Shown here: positions 62,189 to 64,000 of the stretch, in pieces
How positions within the stretch are numbered: the first letter of the stretch is position 1
How the letters are laid out: the number at the start of each line of letters is the position of its first letter
From: Prevotella sp.
GTDB lineage: Bacteria > Bacteroidota > Bacteroidia > Bacteroidales > Bacteroidaceae
Direction of reading: 5' to 3'
NCBI GenBank assembly: GCA_021204905.1
Contig: JAJPYN010000001.1
Coordinates: forward strand, 1-64,000
DNA length: 64,000 bases
Notes under the pieces: model-generated
What the model saw: the letters and a program-made list of their open reading frames with translations, nothing else
Database searches by the model: none
Told to the model about the DNA's origin: nothing
Made by a program: the position numbers and the translations under genes

Positions 62189-64000
62189 GTGAGGAGCATT
62201 CAAACCACCGACAAAGAGCAGGAAATCGTCATAAACGCCAACGACGGGGAATTCCTCACGCTCGCACCGCCCGGGTGCGGCAAAACGCACGTCCTTGCCC
62301 GCCGCATCATCCGCGCGCACGACGCCGGCATCCCCTTCTCCGAGATGCTGTGCCTGACGTTCACCAACCGTGCGGCCCGCTCCATGAAGCAACGCATCGC
62401 GCAGCAGTTAAACGCAATCGGGAGTAGTTACAACGACGAAAGGAATTTAATTGGGAGTAGTTACAACGACGAAAGGGATTTAATCGGGAGTAGTTACAAC
62501 GACGAAGGGAATTTAATTAGTTGCAATAACCGCGAGGACAATAATTCGGTTAATTTCAATAGTTCAAACAACGGGGGCGATAATTTAATTTGCAACCATA
62601 ATTTAACCGAAAGCAATAACGCCGAAAGCATTAACGACATTTTCGTAGGCAACATTCATCGTTTCTGCGCGCGCTTCTTGCTCGACAACGCGCTCATCCC
62701 GGCCGACACGGGCATCATCGACGACGACGATATCCTTTCCATACTCGCGCATTACCTCGACATCGACGAGACCGTTGTTGCCGGGTCGTTCAAGCTCCGC
62801 CGCCAGTGCTTCGACGCGGTGCACCTCGCCGCGATGATGCACCAGATTGAGCACCTCCACCCGAAGGAGCTGCGCATCCATCCCGACTGCCTCACGGCTG
62901 ACGACCTTGCCGCGCTGAGATATATCTGCGAGGTGCAGGAACTGGCGCTCACGCCGTCGGTGATGACGCAGATTTACCTTACCGCCGCGGACTATCAGGA
63001 CATCGTGAAATCCTACGCCTACCGCGCCGACCGGCAGCCCGCGCTCAAAGCCCTGCTCGACAAGATGGAGGCCGCGCTCTACTACCGCAATTACAAGCGC
63101 GACGCCCGCCTCATCGACTTCGAGGACATGCTCCTGCTCACCTACGACGCGCTGGCCAAAGAGGCCGGGTTGGCAAGCGGTACGGCCGGACCGTTCAAGC
63201 ATTTCACATGGTGCCAAGTGGACGAGGTGCAAGACCTTAACCCGTTGCAAATCAGGATAATAGACCTTCTGATGAAACCTGCCGGTACGCCGCAGCGCAC
63301 GATGATGTTCCTTGGCGACGAGCAACAGGCAATCTTCTCTTTCATGGGTGCGAAAACGGCAACGCTCGAGCAATTGAAAGCGCGCTGCGACGGCCGCATC
63401 TTCCACCTTGCCACCAACCACCGTTCGCCGCAATACCTGCTCGACGTGTTCAACCGCTACGCCGAGGATATCCTGCATATCGACCCGGCACTGCTGCCCG
63501 CGGCTTGTTACGACGCTGAGCGCACCGGCGACGAACTGACCGTTGTTTGCAGTGCGACGCTCGAAAGCGAATACTCCGACGCCGCGCTCGAAGCCGCACG
63601 CTTAGCCGGTGAATACCCCGAAGAGACCACCGCCGTCATTGTCCTGACCAACGCCGAAGCCGACATCATCAGCAGCCGCATGGACGAGGCCGGCGTGAGG
63701 CATTTCAAGGTGAGCGGCGCCGACCTGTTCGCCACGCCCGAAGTGAAATTCCTCATCGCCCACGCCGCCGTCTTCGCCAACGAGCACAACTTCATCGCGT
63801 GGTCGCGCCTGTTCACCGGCATGAGGATCTACGAGCGCGGCGCCGCAGCAAGGGCTTTCATCCGCAAGCTCGTCGACGTGTCGCTCACGCCGCTCGACCT
63901 GATGCTTCGTCCGGACAGCAGTTATATAATGGAGTTCGCGCGCGTCTATGAAGAAAAAGAAATCGTCGTGTTCGACACGGAAACCACAGGTCTCGACACC
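62189..64000 (+). CDS. UvrD/Rep-type helicase with exonuclease motif, truncated by window end
   Basis: At least 604 codons, GTG start at 62189, 12 bp after the previous stop; runs off the window. SF1 motifs: Walker A LAPPGCGKTHVLARR (about 25-39), motif Ia CLTFTNRAARSMKQRI, motif II CQVDEVQDLNPLQI, motif III GDEQQAIFSFMGAK and motif IV ATNHRSPQYLL. Right at the edge (from about residue 590) IVVFDTETTGLDT is the ExoI motif of DnaQ-type 3'-5' exonucleases, so helicase and nuclease appear fused. A low-complexity insertion of about 70 residues lies between motif Ia and NIHRFCARFL. Confidence 0.88.
   Translation, partial: MRSIQTTDKEQEIVINANDGEFLTLAPPGCGKTHVLARRIIRAHDAGIPFSEMLCLTFTNRAARSMKQRIAQQLNAIGSSYNDERNLIGSSYNDERDLIGSSYNDEGNLISCNNREDNNSVNFNSSNNGGDNLICNHNLTESNNAESINDIFVGNIHRFCARFLLDNALIPADTGIIDDDDILSILAHYLDIDETVVAGSFKLRRQCFDAVHLAAMMHQIEHLHPKELRIHPDCLTADDLAALRYICEVQELALTPSVMTQIYLTAADYQDIVKSYAYRADRQPALKALLDKMEAALYYRNYKRDARLIDFEDMLLLTYDALAKEAGLASGTAGPFKHFTWCQVDEVQDLNPLQIRIIDLLMKPAGTPQRTMMFLGDEQQAIFSFMGAKTATLEQLKARCDGRIFHLATNHRSPQYLLDVFNRYAEDILHIDPALLPAACYDAERTGDELTVVCSATLESEYSDAALEAARLAGEYPEETTAVIVLTNAEADIISSRMDEAGVRHFKVSGADLFATPEVKFLIAHAAVFANEHNFIAWSRLFTGMRIYERGAAARAFIRKLVDVSLTPLDLMLRPDSSYIMEFARVYEEKEIVVFDTETTGLDT
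62417..62515 (+). repeat. Three 33-bp tandem repeats inside the helicase gene
   Basis: Units at 62417, 62450 and 62483, each encoding IGSSYNDExxL, with three or fewer base differences between adjacent copies. They are followed by a diverged Asn-rich, AT-rich stretch to about 62640. In frame, so copy number could change without breaking the gene. Confidence 0.92.

Noticed and set aside
1..64000. CRISPR array
   Set aside because: No regularly spaced 20-40-bp direct repeats with unique spacers were seen. The 42-bp, 33-bp and 75-bp arrays are contiguous tandem repeats without spacers.
1..64000. Prophage, integrase or IS transposase
   Set aside because: No recombinase, transposase or phage structural gene was recognised; only small non-coding repeat elements are present.

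Overview
The window is chromosomal DNA from a member of the Bacteroidetes, most likely order Bacteroidales. The evidence is a SusC/SusD pair, families typical of the order (DUF4924, DUF4292, 7TMR-HD phosphohydrolase, a receiver-PEP-synthase hybrid), and promoters of the Bacteroidetes type (TTTG, then 19-20 bp, then TAnnTTTG) seen many times, with no Shine-Dalgarno sequences. Most genes are GC-rich housekeeping genes. Two AT-richer islands (about 43.3-46.3 kb and 55.8-58.1 kb) look like accessory DNA.

Layout. 0.3-6.4 kb: SusC/SusD outer-membrane uptake pair followed by a secreted histidine acid phosphatase (phytase/MINPP-like). 6.6-10.2 kb (minus): outer-membrane barrel protein, priA, acetyltransferase. 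10.5-14.8 kb (plus): LysE-type exporter, DUF4924 protein, rfbD, prfC, acetyltransferase. 14.8-23.8 kb (minus): nadK and an ABC exporter, a lone Wza-like export lipoprotein, carA-carB and an EamA transporter. 24.0-26.0 kb (plus): DJ-1-like protein, tRNA-Lys(CTT), RtcB-family ligase. 26.1-34.6 kb (minus): a tightly packed run dut, TPR lipoprotein, DUF4292 lipoprotein, EnvC-like activator, M20 peptidase, acyl-CoA ligase, prfB. Then RlpA (minus) diverges from a receiver/PEP-synthase hybrid (plus). 38.5-43.1 kb (plus): fmt, Sua5, ClC channel, CobW GTPase. 43.4-45.9 kb (minus): accessory trio TerB-like protein, coiled-coil membrane protein, vWA-like lipoprotein. 46.5-51.3 kb (plus): ATPase and nifJ. 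51.4-55.6 kb (minus): nuclease remnant, ROK kinase, repeat-bearing lipoprotein, gltX. 56.1-58.0 kb (plus): secreted retropepsin-TPR protein. 58.2-64 kb (plus): PgpH-like HD phosphodiesterase, beta-helix surface protein and a UvrD helicase that runs off the edge just as a DnaQ-type exonuclease motif begins.

The most unusual signal is that the two AT-rich islands, which encode unrelated proteins, share a promoter plus a roughly 300-nt 5' leader, and also share a terminator hairpin. Each looks like a cassette: conserved promoter/leader, variable cargo, conserved terminator. One cargo is a possible membrane-linked Ter-like stress system, the other a periplasmic aspartic protease with TPRs. Other repeat structures are two 83-bp REP-like units in inverted orientation (43088-43321), a small element with 25-bp inverted ends beside a truncated nuclease gene (51617-51839), three 42-bp tandem repeats between rtcB and prfB, and in-frame tandem repeats inside gltX, a surface lipoprotein and the helicase. 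All functional statements are from reading motifs by eye; no database search was run.
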